A DNA stretch of 40,486 nucleotides from Stenomitos rutilans HA7619-LM2 (GCA_019358945.1 JAHHIE010000062.1:1-40486), one strand, 5' to 3'. Positions 1 to 9,119 are shown, numbered from the stretch's first letter. The notes: generated from the sequence alone by a model not told the origin. A program made the numbers and translations.

Positions 1-2
1 TG

Positions 3-119
3 ACTCAACTGCAAACGCAAGTGGACACTCTGATTGCCGATTTAACCGCTGAAATCGTTGCTTCTGTGACTGGCTTTCGCTTTATCGTCGAGGCCCTATC
101 TGTCGCAGGCCTTGTTTAA
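3..119 (+). CDS. 3' end of an unidentified gene (partial)
   Basis: An open frame enters from the left edge and ends at a TAA at 117-119. About 38 residues are visible, starting TQLQTQVDTLIADLTAEIVA, which looks like a short amphipathic helix followed by a hydrophobic tail. The start and most of the protein lie outside the window, so no function can be given. The next gene begins 15 bases downstream on the same strand, so they may be co-transcribed. Confidence 0.45.
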   Translation, partial: TQLQTQVDTLIADLTAEIVASVTGFRFIVEALSVAGLV

Positions 120-133
120 TTTGGTATGATTGC

Positions 134-451
134 ATGATGGCACAGAAACAACCGTTGACAGGAGAAGCCCTGATCAAAGAAGCTTGCCGACGGATTCGGG
201 TTGCTCGCAGTTACTGGGATGCTCACAGGAATGCTGCCTGCCGAGGCGAGCGCGTTGGCGTTAGTCTGTGCGTTAGCACGCATCGTGCTCTGGCCCTTTA
301 CAACACACTCGCCAAGGAACAAAAGGAGCAAATTCCACAGCAGCTACGAGTTTGGCTGCGCTATCGCAGTGAAAAATGCTTTGGAGTACACCGCACTCCA
401 CCCAAGTCAACGCGCAAAACACGATCGCCAATCCAGAGCGATGATGACTAG
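134..451 (+). CDS. Small conserved-looking hypothetical protein upstream of DUF1823
   Basis: This encodes a 105-residue basic protein with no signal peptide or membrane segment. The part around LALYNTLAKEQKEQIPQQLR and the following WLRYRSEKCFG looks like a real folded domain, and I have the impression of similar small cyanobacterial proteins. Two tandem ATGs (134 and 137) could start it. Its stop (449-451) overlaps the ATGATG start of the DUF1823 gene, which suggests translational coupling in one operon. The stretch encoding residues 33-52 (AACRGERVGVSLCVSTHR) is Arg/Cys-rich and repeat-like at DNA level and may be an inserted repeat read in frame. Function unknown. Confidence 0.6.
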   Translation: MMAQKQPLTGEALIKEACRRIRVARSYWDAHRNAACRGERVGVSLCVSTHRALALYNTLAKEQKEQIPQQLRVWLRYRSEKCFGVHRTPPKSTRKTRSPIQSDDD

Positions 452-833
452 CATTCCACCCCTGACCACTACAACCATTTGGGCTATTCTCGATGAAACG
501 CTGGATGATGCGACTGTGAATCAGTTGGTGTGGCATGGGTTGGGCTACCGTTACGACGCAACAAGCGATCGCTGGGATACAACTGCCGTCTCCCCAGATT
601 GGCAAGAAGCCTATCCTGAACCACCAGACTTTATCGAACATCGTCCGCCTAATGTCAAGCTGACACGATCCATTCCCGCCGAAAACAAACAACTGCTGAA
701 GGAGAAGCTTGGGTTTCAAGGCTACAAGGTTGGCGAACTGATTCCACGCAAGACCCGACGCGCGACGATCGCGAACTGGCTTCTCAGCTATATGCAGCAA
801 ACGGGTCTCGATTCTTACGAAGATAGCAATTAG
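441..833 (+). CDS. DUF1823 family protein
   Basis: The 130-residue product matches, from memory, the cyanobacterial/plastid-lineage DUF1823 family. Family-like segments are PPLTTTTIWAILDETLDD near the N-terminus, NQLVWHGLGYRYD, and ENKQLLKEKLGFQGYK followed by PRKTRRATIANWLLSY at the C-terminus. Length fits the family. The frame is open upstream to a Met at 201, but that extension overlaps the preceding gene in another frame, and residues from MTSIPPL are where the family begins, so I place the start at 441 or 444. The start overlaps the stop of the upstream gene (ATGATGACTAG). No catalytic motif is evident and the family's function is unknown. Confidence 0.8.
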   Translation: MMTSIPPLTTTTIWAILDETLDDATVNQLVWHGLGYRYDATSDRWDTTAVSPDWQEAYPEPPDFIEHRPPNVKLTRSIPAENKQLLKEKLGFQGYKVGELIPRKTRRATIANWLLSYMQQTGLDSYEDSN

Positions 834-834
834 T

Positions 835-855
835 GGTCAGCGGTCAGCGGTCAGT
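835..855. repeat. GGTCAGC short tandem repeat
   Basis: Three copies of the heptamer GGTCAGC (the last ends GGTCAGT) lie directly after the DUF1823 stop codon. The same motif recurs at 9690-9725 in variants such as AGCGGTCAGC and AGCTATCAGC. It is a low-complexity intergenic repeat with no visible gene function. Confidence 0.7.
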
Positions 856-953
856 AGCTCTTCTGGGAAGCAACCTGAAAGGTCAGGAATCACAGTCTAC
901 TCTTGAAGCTGATCGCTGATCGCTCTCTAAGCAACATTCCACCCAAAATTGCA

Positions 954-2171
954 ATGTCTACTCCCTACGCCTGGTTAGAGGACGCTCTCATAACCATTCA
1001 TCGGGCAGATTGGTATCGCTCAGTGCAAGCAACCCAGGGGCGTGCTGGTGCCGTAGTGCAAATGGATGGGCAAGCCGTCATCAACTTTGCCAGCAATGAC
1101 TACTTGGGACTGACAGGAGACGATCGCCTGATGCAAGCCGCGATCGCGGCCATTCAGGAGTTTGGCACGGGCAGCACAGGATCACGGCTGGTCAGTGGGC
1201 ATCGAGAACTGCATGAGCAGCTAGAACGGGCGATCGCAGCGCTGAAACAAACGGAAGCCGCCCTGGTCTTTAGCTCTGGCTATCTGGCAAATGTGGGCAC
1301 CGTGAGCGCACTGGTTGGTAAGCGAGATCTCATTCTGTCTGATCAATACAACCACTCCAGCCTTAAGCAGGGCGCTATCCTCAGTGGGGCAACGGTGTTG
1401 GACTACGCTCATGGGGATGTAGCTCAGGTTCAGCAATTATTGGCGCAGCACCGCGATCGGTACCGTCGCTGTTTATTACTCACCGATAGCGTCTTCAGCA
1501 TGGATGGCGACCTGTGTCCGCTCCCAGAGCTTCTGGCACTCTCAGACACATTTGAGGCCATGCTGCTGGTGGACGAAGCCCATGCCACAGGCGTTTTAGG
1601 TGCAACAGGCGCAGGGGGTGTGGAGCATTTTGGCTGTACGGGACGCGCGATCGTGCAGGTAGGTACACTCAGCAAAGCACTGGGCAGTCTCGGCGGGTAT
1701 GTCGCTGGTTCAGCCACGCTCATCGACTACCTACGAAACCGTGCGGCTGGCTTTATTTACACCACCGGGCTATCTCCAGCCGATACTGCCGCTGCTCTAG
1801 CTGCTATTGCGATCGTCCAGCAAGATCCCGATCGTCGCGCTCAACTCTGGCAAAACGTCACGACCCTCAAGCAAGCTTTGAGTCAGCAGCTTGCCACTAG
1901 AAGCAATCTGGAGATGAAGCTTCTAGCGTCTGAGTCATCCATCCTATGTTTGCAAGTGGCTAGCCCTGCGATCGTGCTGCATCTGGGCAAGCAGTTACGT
2001 CAGGCAGGAATCTTTGCACCAGCTATCCGTCCGCCCACCGTGCCCATTAGCCGTTTGAGACTGACCCTCATGGCAACCCATGACAGCACGCATTTGGAAA
2101 AGCTCGTCATCGCTCTGAACCAAGCACTTAAAAAGACCGAAGGCAACAAATCCAAAACGAAGGAAGGTTGA
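954..2171 (+). CDS. bioF: 8-amino-7-oxononanoate synthase (biotin synthesis)
   Basis: BioF is the PLP-dependent enzyme that condenses pimeloyl-thioester with L-alanine to give 8-amino-7-oxononanoate, the first step of biotin ring assembly. The 405-residue product has the alpha-oxoamine synthase fold throughout: [10 protein letters not shown] near residue 45, [12 protein letters not shown] near 72, the aspartate motif [13 protein letters not shown] near 205, and the PLP lysine in [12 protein letters not shown] (Lys241). I use the ATG at 954 ([12 protein letters not shown]). An in-frame TTG at 903 adds 17 residues unlike the family. It stands alone, without other bio genes, which is common in cyanobacteria. 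A related enzyme (KBL) is possible but the cyanobacterial context favours BioF. Confidence 0.9.
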   Translation: MSTPYAWLEDALITIHRADWYRSVQATQGRAGAVVQMDGQAVINFASNDYLGLTGDDRLMQAAIAAIQEFGTGSTGSRLVSGHRELHEQLERAIAALKQTEAALVFSSGYLANVGTVSALVGKRDLILSDQYNHSSLKQGAILSGATVLDYAHGDVAQVQQLLAQHRDRYRRCLLLTDSVFSMDGDLCPLPELLALSDTFEAMLLVDEAHATGVLGATGAGGVEHFGCTGRAIVQVGTLSKALGSLGGYVAGSATLIDYLRNRAAGFIYTTGLSPADTAAALAAIAIVQQDPDRRAQLWQNVTTLKQALSQQLATRSNLEMKLLASESSILCLQVASPAIVLHLGKQLRQAGIFAPAIRPPTVPISRLRLTLMATHDSTHLEKLVIALNQALKKTEGNKSKTKEG

Positions 2172-2232
2172 AGATGTAAGGCTATTTTGGGAGGCAGTTC
2201 AACGATCGTCTGAGATACATAGTTCAGCGTTA

Positions 2233-2598
2233 TCAAGTACGGCGATCGCGCTTCAAATCATGGATGACTTTCTCCCATATCCATTGTTCAGACTGAAGAG
2301 GATTTTTTCTACGGGTGTACTCTAGTAGCCTGTTAGCTGTTTTCATATCGCCATTCACTAGGGTAAGAAGTTGGTTTTGTACCTTGCCAGTCACTGACTG
2401 TTTTGCTGCTGGCAAAACTGTTTGCTTTTGTTGCTTGAAGTTCTTGCCCTGAAGCGGTTGTGAGATATGAACATATAAAGTCGGTTTACCTGTCTGTGGT
2501 TTGCGCTGGTTGTCGATTGCTCGAATCAGCAAAAAAATCGAGTAAAAACCAGCACAAAAGATGAATGCCCAAAATAGAAAGACAAAAACTTCAATCAT
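2233..2598 (-). CDS. Small membrane-anchored protein, paralogue of the gene at 35292
   Basis: This encodes 121 residues with one N-terminal hydrophobic segment (about residues 3-26, FVFLFWAFIFCAGFYSIFLL), then a basic linker, then a compact C-terminal domain. That domain (NQLLTLVNGDMKTANRLLEY, TRRKNPLQSEQWIWEKVIHD, ending LKRDRRT) is closely matched by the C-terminus of the 172-residue protein at 35292-35810. The likely arrangement is a membrane anchor with a cytosolic helical domain. The gene is convergent with bioF, whose stop is 61 bases away, and divergent from pdxH. I do not recognise a function. The existence of a copy in the accessory region raises the question of transfer between the two. 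Confidence 0.7.
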   Translation of the reverse strand: MIEVFVFLFWAFIFCAGFYSIFLLIRAIDNQRKPQTGKPTLYVHISQPLQGKNFKQQKQTVLPAAKQSVTGKVQNQLLTLVNGDMKTANRLLEYTRRKNPLQSEQWIWEKVIHDLKRDRRT

Positions 2599-2807
2599 GG
2601 AAAGCCCAATTAATCATGTTTTAGAGTCATGCAACAATACAGACTCGATTAGACGGTAAAAGAGAGCTTGCCTACCAAAACTATAGGCAGACCGAACTTA
2701 ACTTATTTAATTTAGTGATGCCAGATGCCTTAAAACACGTTTAGCTGGGCGATCGCTTGGGCAGAAGACATATCATACGGGAATCAATCGAGAAACTTTA
2801 CCTTGAT

Positions 2808-3464
2808 ATGCGTTCAGATCTGAATATTCAATCCATTGCTGACCTTCGACAAAACTACACGCTGCAAGCACTCGACGAAGCAGACGTTGATCCTGATCCC
2901 ATCAAGCAGTTTCAGCATTGGTTAGACCAGGCGATCGCGGCGCAGCTACCCGAACCCAACGCGATGACGCTTGCTACGGCCAGTCGTGAAGGCATCCCGT
3001 CTGCCCGCATCGTGTTGCTCAAAGGCTTGGATGATCGCGGTTTTGTCTTTTACACCAACTACGAAAGCCGCAAAGGGCAAGAACTGACAGATAATCCCCA
3101 CGCAGCGCTGGTTTTTTTGTGGACTGTACTAGAACGGCAGGTGCGAATTGAAGGTCGGGTTGAGAAAATCACAGCCGCCGAAATGGACGCTTATTTTCAG
3201 AGCCGCCCGTTAGCAAGTCGGTTGGGTGCCTGGGCTTCTGATCAAAGTCGCATCATTCCCAATCGCGACGTGCTAGAACAACGCTTTGCAGAGTTGAAAA
3301 CCATCTATGCGGATGAAAAAGTTCCTCGGCCCCCGCATTGGGGAGGCTACCGAGTCATTCCAATGCAGATCGAATTTTGGCAGGGACGTACCAGCCGTCT
3401 GCACGATCGTCTTCGCTATCGTTTAGAGCAAGGCCATTGGCTCCTTGAGCGTCTGGCACCTTAG
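2808..3464 (+). CDS. pdxH: Pyridoxamine 5'-phosphate oxidase
   Basis: PdxH is an FMN-dependent oxidase converting pyridoxine/pyridoxamine 5'-phosphate to pyridoxal 5'-phosphate. From the ATG at 2808 the protein is 218 residues, the normal size. Family motifs are clear: [20 protein letters not shown] with [20 protein letters not shown] (FMN and substrate binding), [27 protein letters not shown], and the C-terminal [16 protein letters not shown] containing the substrate-binding Arg-x-His. An in-frame TTG at 2757 would add 17 unconserved residues and is rejected. The gene is convergent with the FecR-domain gene (40-base gap), with no obvious terminator between them. Confidence 0.95.
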   Translation: MRSDLNIQSIADLRQNYTLQALDEADVDPDPIKQFQHWLDQAIAAQLPEPNAMTLATASREGIPSARIVLLKGLDDRGFVFYTNYESRKGQELTDNPHAALVFLWTVLERQVRIEGRVEKITAAEMDAYFQSRPLASRLGAWASDQSRIIPNRDVLEQRFAELKTIYADEKVPRPPHWGGYRVIPMQIEFWQGRTSRLHDRLRYRLEQGHWLLERLAP

Positions 3465-3503
3465 TAGCTGGTTGGAGGCGATCGAGAATCCGGTTTTGCC
3501 CCC

Positions 3504-4634
3504 TCAGGGAGTTTGTCCCGGAAGAGAACCCGCTTGCACTGGGGAAAGATCACCCGACGCGGAAGGTGTGCCTGTGGAGGCGGGGGGTGGGCCGTTGGGT
3601 ACTGGAGGTGCGCCAACACTACCAGAAGAGATTCCTTTGAAACCAGGCGGCTCTGTTGGCCTTGGAGGGGTAGACCCAGTAGCGGGTGGATTCGCCAGCG
3701 GGATGGTAGTTGGAAGCGCAATGGTTGGTGGAAACGTCGCAGGCATCGTCACGGTTGATGGAGTTAACAGGCGATCGGCAGGTGGGGCGATCGCGCTGGG
3801 TTCAGCCTGCTGCTCCACAGACGTTGTAGCCGTTGGTGTAGACTGGTTGATTACAGGAGCTTTGGCAGCGACTGGCGGTTGATCAGTGGCGGCGGTATTC
3901 TCACTGCAAGACCCAGGCAACGCTTGTGGGTTTGCAGCCTCAGCGGTTTCTGCACGAACTGCCGCGATCGCCGGATCGGTTTCTGTGCGATCGTTCGCTG
4001 CCATGCACTGCAAATTTAACCCCTTGACCAATTCGCTCGTGTCGTAAAACGTCTTGAGGTCAAAGCGATACACCTGCTCAATCCGATTGTTAGCCACAAC
4101 AGCAATCTGCCCCGCTTGCAGCGTCTGCATTTGAGAGCGATCGCGGTTGGTAATCTCAATGCCACTTTCGGTGAGTGCCCCAACCAGAGTGACATTGGTT
4201 GCTGGCAGATAGCGCACAAACAGCGCTGAACCAGGGACATTCGCAATGGCATTGGGGGTTTGAATCCGGGTTTGCCCACGATTCGGAGGCACTAAAACGA
4301 GCAGCGTCCCATTCAACAGTTGTAGGGTGCGGCTTTCTGCCTCAAAGCGGAAGAGCGCTTGTCCCCCGACTCTAGCCAGTGAACCGTCATCAAAGTGTAG
4401 TTCCGCTCGTGCGGCTTGGGCGGTTAAGAGTGCGTCACCGGGGGCTAACGTATCACGAATGTTGGCCGATCGCGGCGCTTGATTGAGCAAGTTGAGTTCT
4501 ACGGCATTCCGCAGGGAAGCAATCACAGCGCGTTTGAGGGGCACGCCAGCTTGAGCAATCGCAGGCACCACAATCGCACTAAGACTCAATGTTGTCAGTA
4601 AAGCAAGGCGACAAAGCCAGTAGCCCTTAACCAT
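3504..4634 (-). CDS. Secreted FecR-domain protein with Pro/Gly-rich tail
   Basis: The 376-residue product starts with a signal peptide (about residues 1-29, WLCRLALLTTLSLSAIVVPA then AIAQAG). A FecR-like beta domain follows at about residues 35-190, with typical pieces: GDALLTAQAARAELHFDDGS, LARVGGQALFRFE, RTLQLLNGTLLVLVPPNRG, TPNAIANVPGSALFVRY. The rest is a linker, then a low-complexity Pro/Gly/Thr tail from about residue 265 that gives long false reading frames on the opposite strand. Cyanobacteria carry many free-standing exported FecR proteins, possibly acting as periplasmic sensors or wall-associated proteins. No sigma/anti-sigma partner or TonB receptor is adjacent, so a role in iron signalling is not supported. 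Confidence 0.85.
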   Translation of the reverse strand: MVKGYWLCRLALLTTLSLSAIVVPAIAQAGVPLKRAVIASLRNAVELNLLNQAPRSANIRDTLAPGDALLTAQAARAELHFDDGSLARVGGQALFRFEAESRTLQLLNGTLLVLVPPNRGQTRIQTPNAIANVPGSALFVRYLPATNVTLVGALTESGIEITNRDRSQMQTLQAGQIAVVANNRIEQVYRFDLKTFYDTSELVKGLNLQCMAANDRTETDPAIAAVRAETAEAANPQALPGSCSENTAATDQPPVAAKAPVINQSTPTATTSVEQQAEPSAIAPPADRLLTPSTVTMPATFPPTIALPTTIPLANPPATGSTPPRPTEPPGFKGISSGSVGAPPVPNGPPPASTGTPSASGDLSPVQAGSLPGQTP

Positions 4635-5051
4635 GACATCCTTCCATGCAACTCTCTAGCAGAACGGCATCATACTCCCGTTTGATCAGAACGATAAATG
4701 TTCACACAGCCATGCATCTCATGGCTGTGTGAACAATGCGTAGCACCGCTTCAAACGACATTTTAGGAAAACAACGTGCTTGGCTTCCCCTGGCGATCGT
4801 CTGAATCAATGCAACCCAAAAGCGTTGGTTCCAAAGGTGTCAACGCTTCAAACGACCAATCAAGCCCTGTGGAAGTGTGATGAATTCACTCAAGCATCAA
4901 CCGTCCCGTTGAGGTGATCATATCGTAGTTGTAGGGCGCGAGTCCTGGGTTCATAGCCAGTCTTAGTCACACCCTCATATTTCGAAGAGCCAAACTTTAC
5001 ACCCCTGCTGTCAGACTTGGTCATTGATGAGCTAACACTGGCTTCATGCTC
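4635..5051. other. Intergenic region with inverted repeats, no gene seen
   Basis: This 417-base gap lies between two leftward genes. It contains the long hairpin annotated separately (4699-4735), a second inverted repeat AGCGTTG (4821-4827) / CAACGCT (4841-4847), and a repeated GCTTCAAACGAC motif near 4747 and 4844. I see no convincing reading frame or RNA gene. It should contain the FecR-gene promoter. Confidence 0.5.
4699..4735. repeat. Perfect 16-bp inverted repeat hairpin
   Basis: TGTTCACACAGCCATG (4699-4714) is followed by a 5-base loop and its exact reverse complement (4720-4735). It sits 65 bases upstream of the FecR-gene start, in the untranslated leader or promoter. No run of T follows on either strand, so it is not a normal terminator. 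It may be an operator, a leader RNA structure or a dispersed palindromic repeat. Confidence 0.8.
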
Positions 5052-5600
5052 TTAGGGAAGGGCAACCAGCGCCACATCGACCCGTTGATCTCCTGCTGGG
5101 CTGACGATCGCCTTCACGCCAGGGCCAAAAAAGCTTGCGATTTTATCCTGCTTTTCCTGCCACAGCTCTAAGGGAATAAAAGGAGACTCAAATTTCAACA
5201 CTAGAGTATATACACCCTCTGTTTTCACTTCCTGAACGCCGATCAGCGTTGGACATTCCTCATCTGTAGGACTCAAGCCAAGATGGCTGAGCGAGCTATC
5301 CAGATGTGCTCGTTGCCCATAGCGATAGCGCGTCACATCTTTGCGAATCTGATTTTGAGTTGAAGTGGCTTGCTGCTCTCGAAGAGCAAGAACATCAGGA
5401 GCCGTTGGCTGCATCAACGGTACTGGCTCCAACTCAGAAGCTTTGAGCGCTAACCCTCCTAATAAGAGTGGAATGCCGTAAAAGAAACCCACCAGGTTCA
5501 GCGTGGCATTATCGGTAATAAAATAGGCCCAAAAGCCAATGATGGTGAGAATACCACCGACGCTAAGACCCAGCGTACCTAGAGAAATTCGACGTAACAT
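5052..5600 (-). CDS. DUF2854 family membrane protein
   Basis: The 182-residue protein has two hydrophobic segments near the N-terminus (about residues 10-30, LGLSVGGILTIIGFWAYFIT, and 36-53, LVGFFYGIPLLLGGLALKA). A soluble C-terminal domain of about 125 residues follows, with RKDVTRYRYGQRAHLD and LGLSPTDEECPTL. This layout and sequence match DUF2854, found in cyanobacteria and plastids and of unknown function. Start Met is at 5598-5600 (MLRRISLG). It follows the FecR gene at some distance on the same strand and probably has its own promoter. Confidence 0.85.
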   Translation of the reverse strand: MLRRISLGTLGLSVGGILTIIGFWAYFITDNATLNLVGFFYGIPLLLGGLALKASELEPVPLMQPTAPDVLALREQQATSTQNQIRKDVTRYRYGQRAHLDSSLSHLGLSPTDEECPTLIGVQEVKTEGVYTLVLKFESPFIPLELWQEKQDKIASFFGPGVKAIVSPAGDQRVDVALVALP

Positions 5601-5990
5601 AGAGATAAAGGTCTGGCAGAATCGTAAAGATTTATTCTACGCTTATTATCCTTCTCTTAGGGCATTCGTGCTGATTAGGGGGATCAAGACAATCCTAAAA
5701 TCGATACTCTTACTGAATGGTGAAGCTGCGTACACGATCGATATCGTGAGCTTCGGGATAGCTGATTGAGGTTGACCAGGAGGCTAAATGAATGCGCGGG
5801 TAATGCTAGCACCGTGCAGACAGGTACAGGGTCGCTGCCGTTTGACAACGCCAATGCAATCAGGTTAGGTGAATGGTATTCGCTCCTATCACCGCAAGGC
5901 TGGCTTGATTGCAGCCCTGACTTTATACCGTCAAGTAGCCAACGATCGCGTCTTGTTCGTTCGTTTTGTTCCCTTCATGTGGGCACTTCT
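5601..5990. other. Intergenic region upstream of the 5991 gene
   Basis: This 390-base gap separates divergent genes and should hold promoters for both. A frame open from 5766 into the 5991 gene has no family-like sequence. I checked for small RNA signatures (SRP RNA, 6S RNA, tmRNA, RNase P) and saw none that I could support. Confidence 0.4.
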
Positions 5991-6248
5991 ATGTCTGAGG
6001 ATGAAAATCGACGTTCTGCTGAAAAAGAGTCGTTGCTAGAGCAAATTAACGCGTTGAAACGAGAAGATGAGACGCTCAACAACATTTTGGCTGTGGACGT
6101 ATGGGCCTTAGCTAAAACAATGGATGAGTTTCAACCCGGTTTTTGGTCAGCGTTTATGAAAAACCGCGATCAGGCGCTCAAGCGTTTTATTGACGAAGTC
6201 GTGCGCAGTAAACCAGTGAACGTCAAACGCCCTCCCTATTTGCGTTAG
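5991..6248 (+). CDS. Small hypothetical protein (85 residues)
   Basis: From the ATG at 5991 the product is a charged, helical 85-residue protein: an N-terminal coiled-coil-like part (ENRRSAEKESLLEQINALKR), then AVDVWALAKTMDEFQPGFWS, ending VKRPPYLR. The frame is open upstream to 5766 but that part is compositionally unlike the rest, so I prefer the internal start. There is no signal peptide or membrane segment. It is followed by the 60-residue gene at 6420 on the same strand. Function not recognised. Confidence 0.6.
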   Translation: MSEDENRRSAEKESLLEQINALKREDETLNNILAVDVWALAKTMDEFQPGFWSAFMKNRDQALKRFIDEVVRSKPVNVKRPPYLR

Positions 6249-6419
6249 GTATGAGACCAAGCGTAGATAGTGACTGCTACAGCTCCCACCAGGGACGGAT
6301 AAATGCTCGATCGGGCATGAAGACAATCGGTTTAACGAAGAGAAGCTTTACAATAGAACCTGGTCAGTAAAGGCTTAAATGACCACGCAAGCTTACATTC
6401 AGCAAAGGAAGCGCTAACA

Positions 6420-6602
6420 ATGAATCCTGATACTCTTCGAGAGCGTATTACTCTGATTCAAGGCAAACGTGAAGCGTTAGTGCGTTTGTTAGAGCAACCA
6501 GACTTAGGCACGCTAAGGATTGATGTCAACCAGGCGATCGAAGAAATTGACGACCTTTTGGATGAATTTAAGCAAACTTTTCCAGACTCCCTATCAAGCT
6601 AA
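6420..6602 (+). CDS. Small hypothetical helical protein (60 residues)
   Basis: This is a 60-residue acidic protein predicted to be almost entirely alpha-helical, with leucine-rich heptad-like spacing (LRERITLIQGKREALVRLLE; IDVNQAIEEIDDLLDEFKQT). An AGGAAG ribosome-binding site lies 10 bases before the ATG. The length, composition and good initiation site argue that it is a true gene. It could be a small cyanobacterial regulatory or scaffold protein, but nothing identifies its partner. Confidence 0.65.
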   Translation: MNPDTLRERITLIQGKREALVRLLEQPDLGTLRIDVNQAIEEIDDLLDEFKQTFPDSLSS

Positions 6603-6837
6603 TCAGAAGGCACAATCGTTTTACAAGATAGGTAGAGCCGTTCTGGCTTTTCAGAAAAGCGATAGCGTGGCCTGTGTGGGCCTTGTTTCTAAGCTTTAAC
6701 CAACCCTGCGTCTATCTTGTTTTTGATTTTACCCACTTCTTTAGTGAAGGGTGCTGCCAATGTGTTGGTGCTATCTCACCAGAGTCAGCACGATCACAAG
6801 CGAAAAAGGTCAATAGGTATGGGCGATCGCGCTGTTC

Positions 6838-7230
6838 CTATACAACTTGTTGCCCAAGGTGTCTGACCATTGCAATCAGGTCTAACGTTGCAGTGTCTTT
6901 TTTGCAGAAAGCATCGATCTTTGCCGTCTGAATCATCACTTCTGTTTGCGGATCATCCAACGAAGAGTAGGCAAGAATCTGAATCTTTGGATTAGTGCTT
7001 TTGATTTGAGTGGAGGCGCTTAACCCATCTAAAACTGGCATCTGGAGATCCAGGATAATCACATCTGGCTGCTGCTGGTGCACCAGATCGATCGCTTCTT
7101 GTCCGTTGCTCGCTAAACCAACCAGTTCAATATCAGTCTGACTCCGAAGAGCCAAACTCAGACTGAGCCGGGTGAGTTCATGATCATCGACAATTAGAAC
7201 ACGAATAGCGGTTTTTTCACGCGTCAACAT
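6838..7230 (-). CDS. Single-domain response regulator (receiver only)
   Basis: The 130-residue product is a CheY/NarL-type receiver domain with no output domain. The acidic pair is in VLIVDDHELTRLSL, the phospho-acceptor Asp in DVIILDLQMPVLDGLSA, the conserved Ser/Thr in ILAYSSLDD, and the Lys in AFCKKDT. The sequence most resembles NarL/LuxR-type receivers, whose HTH is absent here because the frame stops just after the last helix. It would be phosphorylated by a histidine kinase encoded elsewhere and act through protein contacts. It lies 3' of the sigma factor on the same strand, but a 437-base gap containing a MITE separates them. Confidence 0.9.
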   Translation of the reverse strand: MLTREKTAIRVLIVDDHELTRLSLSLALRSQTDIELVGLASNGQEAIDLVHQQQPDVIILDLQMPVLDGLSASTQIKSTNPKIQILAYSSLDDPQTEVMIQTAKIDAFCKKDTATLDLIAMVRHLGQQVV

Positions 7231-7419
7231 CCTAACCCTGGCATTACTAAACGATACGCAATCAGCTTCAGTTTAGTATTGACGAATACGTACGGCCTCT
7301 ACCATGCGAGTTAACCGTTCGTACCTTTCTACTGTTCATACTAATGATCTTTTCATTATGACTGTTAAAGCGCTCCATATCTGCACCAAAGAAGCAGAGC
7401 TAAGATTGCTCTCACTTTG

Positions 7420-7546
7420 CTAGGGGTTGACATCAATGACTCATACACGTAGCTTCAGCAAGGTTCCAGTCCCTAGCCTTGTTTGTGGGGACGGGCGCGG
7501 TTAGGCTGATACAAGACTTTTGAGCTTAATTAATGACGCGCCCTAG
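7420..7546. mobile_element. MITE-like element A, copy 1
   Basis: A 127-base non-coding element bounded by CTAG, with imperfect terminal inverted repeats: CTAGGGGTTGACATCAATGA at one end and TTAATGACGCGCCCTAG at the other. The same element occurs in opposite orientation at 23601-23731, sharing the internal TTGTTTGTG(A/G)GGACGGGCGC and TTTTGAGCTTAATTGATGAC-like blocks. No protein is encoded, so any movement would depend on a transposase elsewhere. Confidence 0.8.
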
Positions 7547-7667
7547 CTCATTGCTGCATTCATGATCTGGTTTAATGGGCCAACCTTTACGACCGAGAAC
7601 AAACGTCGAGCATCTACTGAGTTGCACTGGCTATGGCGTCTAAGGCATTGACGATCGCTCGTTTCAC

Positions 7668-8669
7668 TTAGCGAATCCAATCTTTGAGTAAGGCTTGGCG
7701 GCGTGGGTGGCGAAGTTTACGCATCGCTTTAGCTTGAATTTGACGCACTCGTTCTCGCGAGAGATGATAGAGTTCGCCGATTTCAGTCAGCGTATAGTGC
7801 TGGCCGTCTTCTAACCCAAAGCGCAGTCGGATAATATCCCGCTCACGATCGCTGAGGTGATCCAAAACAGAATTGAGACGATCGCACAGCAATTTGTGAT
7901 CCAAACAATCGTTTGGCGCAACATTGTCGGCATCTTCAATGAGCTGCATCAATTCTGTATCTTCTTCTCGCCCAACCCAAGCGTGCAGTGAGAGGGTACC
8001 CTGGCTCACATCCAGCACTTGCTCCAACTTGTCTTCATCAATTTCGAGGGCGGCCGCGAGTTCGGCTTTGGTTGGCTTGCGTCCAAGCGCTTGAGACAAC
8101 GTTTGGCGGGCTTTGCGCACTTGATTCAATTTTTCGACCATGTGGACGGGAAGCCGCACGGTACGAGATTGGGAGGCGATCGCGCGTGTAATGCCCTGAC
8201 GAATCCACCAGTAGGCGTAGGTCGAGAACTTGTAGCCGCGTTCGTAGTCAAACTTTTCAGCAGCGCGCATCAACCCCATCGCACCTTCCTGGATTAGATC
8301 TAGAAACGGCACACCCCGGTTGAGATATTTTTTGGCAATGGAGACAACCAGGCGTAAGTTTGCTCGCACCAACTTCCGTTTTGCCTGTTCACCGCGATCG
8401 CCTCCTTTGACAATTTCTCGCGCCAGCTCAATTTCTTGTGCTTGAGTTAGGAGAGGATAGCGAGCCATTTCGCGCAGAAATAACCCGACTGAATCATCGG
8501 TAAGACCGAGACGTTCAGCTTTGGTTGGCTTATATGGAACCTTGTCTGGAACCGGATCGTCCGGATCTAGCTCTTCAATTTCAGTGAGATCGATCGCAAA
8601 GTCGAGTTCGGCAATCTCTGATTCAGCGGAATCAGTTTCAATCGGATCGGGAGACAATTTAGCAGTCAT
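7668..8669 (-). CDS. RNA polymerase sigma factor, RpoD-related group 2 type
   Basis: The 333-residue protein lacks the long N-terminal region 1.1 of a principal sigma factor but has a normal sigma-70 core. Region 1.2 is at about 57-90 ([17 protein letters not shown]), region 2 at about 100-170 ([18 protein letters not shown], then [17 protein letters not shown]), region 3 at about 180-255 and region 4.2 at the C-terminus ([20 protein letters not shown]). It therefore recognises -10/-35 promoters similar to the housekeeping ones. This fits the cyanobacterial group 2 sigma factors (SigB-SigE), used in stress, light and nitrogen responses; I cannot decide which. The acidic N-terminal 50 residues are variable in this group. 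Confidence 0.92.
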   Translation of the reverse strand: MTAKLSPDPIETDSAESEIAELDFAIDLTEIEELDPDDPVPDKVPYKPTKAERLGLTDDSVGLFLREMARYPLLTQAQEIELAREIVKGGDRGEQAKRKLVRANLRLVVSIAKKYLNRGVPFLDLIQEGAMGLMRAAEKFDYERGYKFSTYAYWWIRQGITRAIASQSRTVRLPVHMVEKLNQVRKARQTLSQALGRKPTKAELAAALEIDEDKLEQVLDVSQGTLSLHAWVGREEDTELMQLIEDADNVAPNDCLDHKLLCDRLNSVLDHLSDRERDIIRLRFGLEDGQHYTLTEIGELYHLSRERVRQIQAKAMRKLRHPRRQALLKDWIR

Positions 8670-9119
8670 AGACGCTCGAATAAAGCTCTCAGAAATGGAT
8701 GTAAAATTGCCTCCAACTTTAACAAAGAATTTTGAAAATGCTCACTTTTTTTGAAAAAACTTTCTAAATTTTTGTGTTGAGGCTAAAGCAACCAATAATG
8801 GACGATACCAACTCCTTCATTTTTTGTCCATTTTATTGAGTGCACTATACGATCTTGGGTTTCATTCAGCCTCGATCGAGCACCAGCGATCAGTTTTTCT
8901 TATGGACTCAACGGTTTTTTTCAATAATTAGCTTTTTAGCTGATCGAACACAGTAGAAGGAGTCGAAAACTTTGAAAGGTCGTTATCTTTACAGTTCGTT
9001 ACTCAAACGTCAACCCTGACTAGTCGCCGATCATCTACTTTTAAGTCATTAGTTAGGGATCTACTTCTCTTCTCATTCGTCAAAAAATTGCCCTCGATCG
9101 CAGTCGCGCAAAATTTCTG
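8670..9119. promoter_or_regulatory. AT-rich divergent intergenic region of the sigma gene
   Basis: This 450-base gap between the leftward sigma gene and the rightward DUF2809 gene is clearly AT-richer than its surroundings, with several T and A runs (for example near 8745-8775 and 8920-8940). It must contain the sigma-factor promoter and 5' leader. I cannot assign specific boxes with confidence, and no gene or structured RNA is evident. Confidence 0.4.

Noticed and set aside
201-440. N-terminal extension of the DUF1823 protein
   Set aside because: Overlaps the 134-451 gene in another frame; the DUF1823 family starts at about 441.
903-953. TTG-started N-terminal extension of bioF
   Set aside because: The 17 extra residues are unlike the family and an ATG at 954 gives the expected N-terminus.
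3445-3882. 145-codon plus-strand frame rich in Gly/Pro
   Set aside because: Antisense of the low-complexity Pro-rich tail of the FecR-domain protein; overlaps the pdxH end and has no family-like sequence.
5601-5990. A structured RNA gene (SRP RNA, 6S RNA or tmRNA)
   Set aside because: Some GC-rich pairing near 5780-5850, but none of the conserved cores of these RNAs is present.
6674-6931. 85-codon plus-strand frame
   Set aside because: Overlaps the response regulator gene antisense, Cys/Phe-rich composition, no initiation site.
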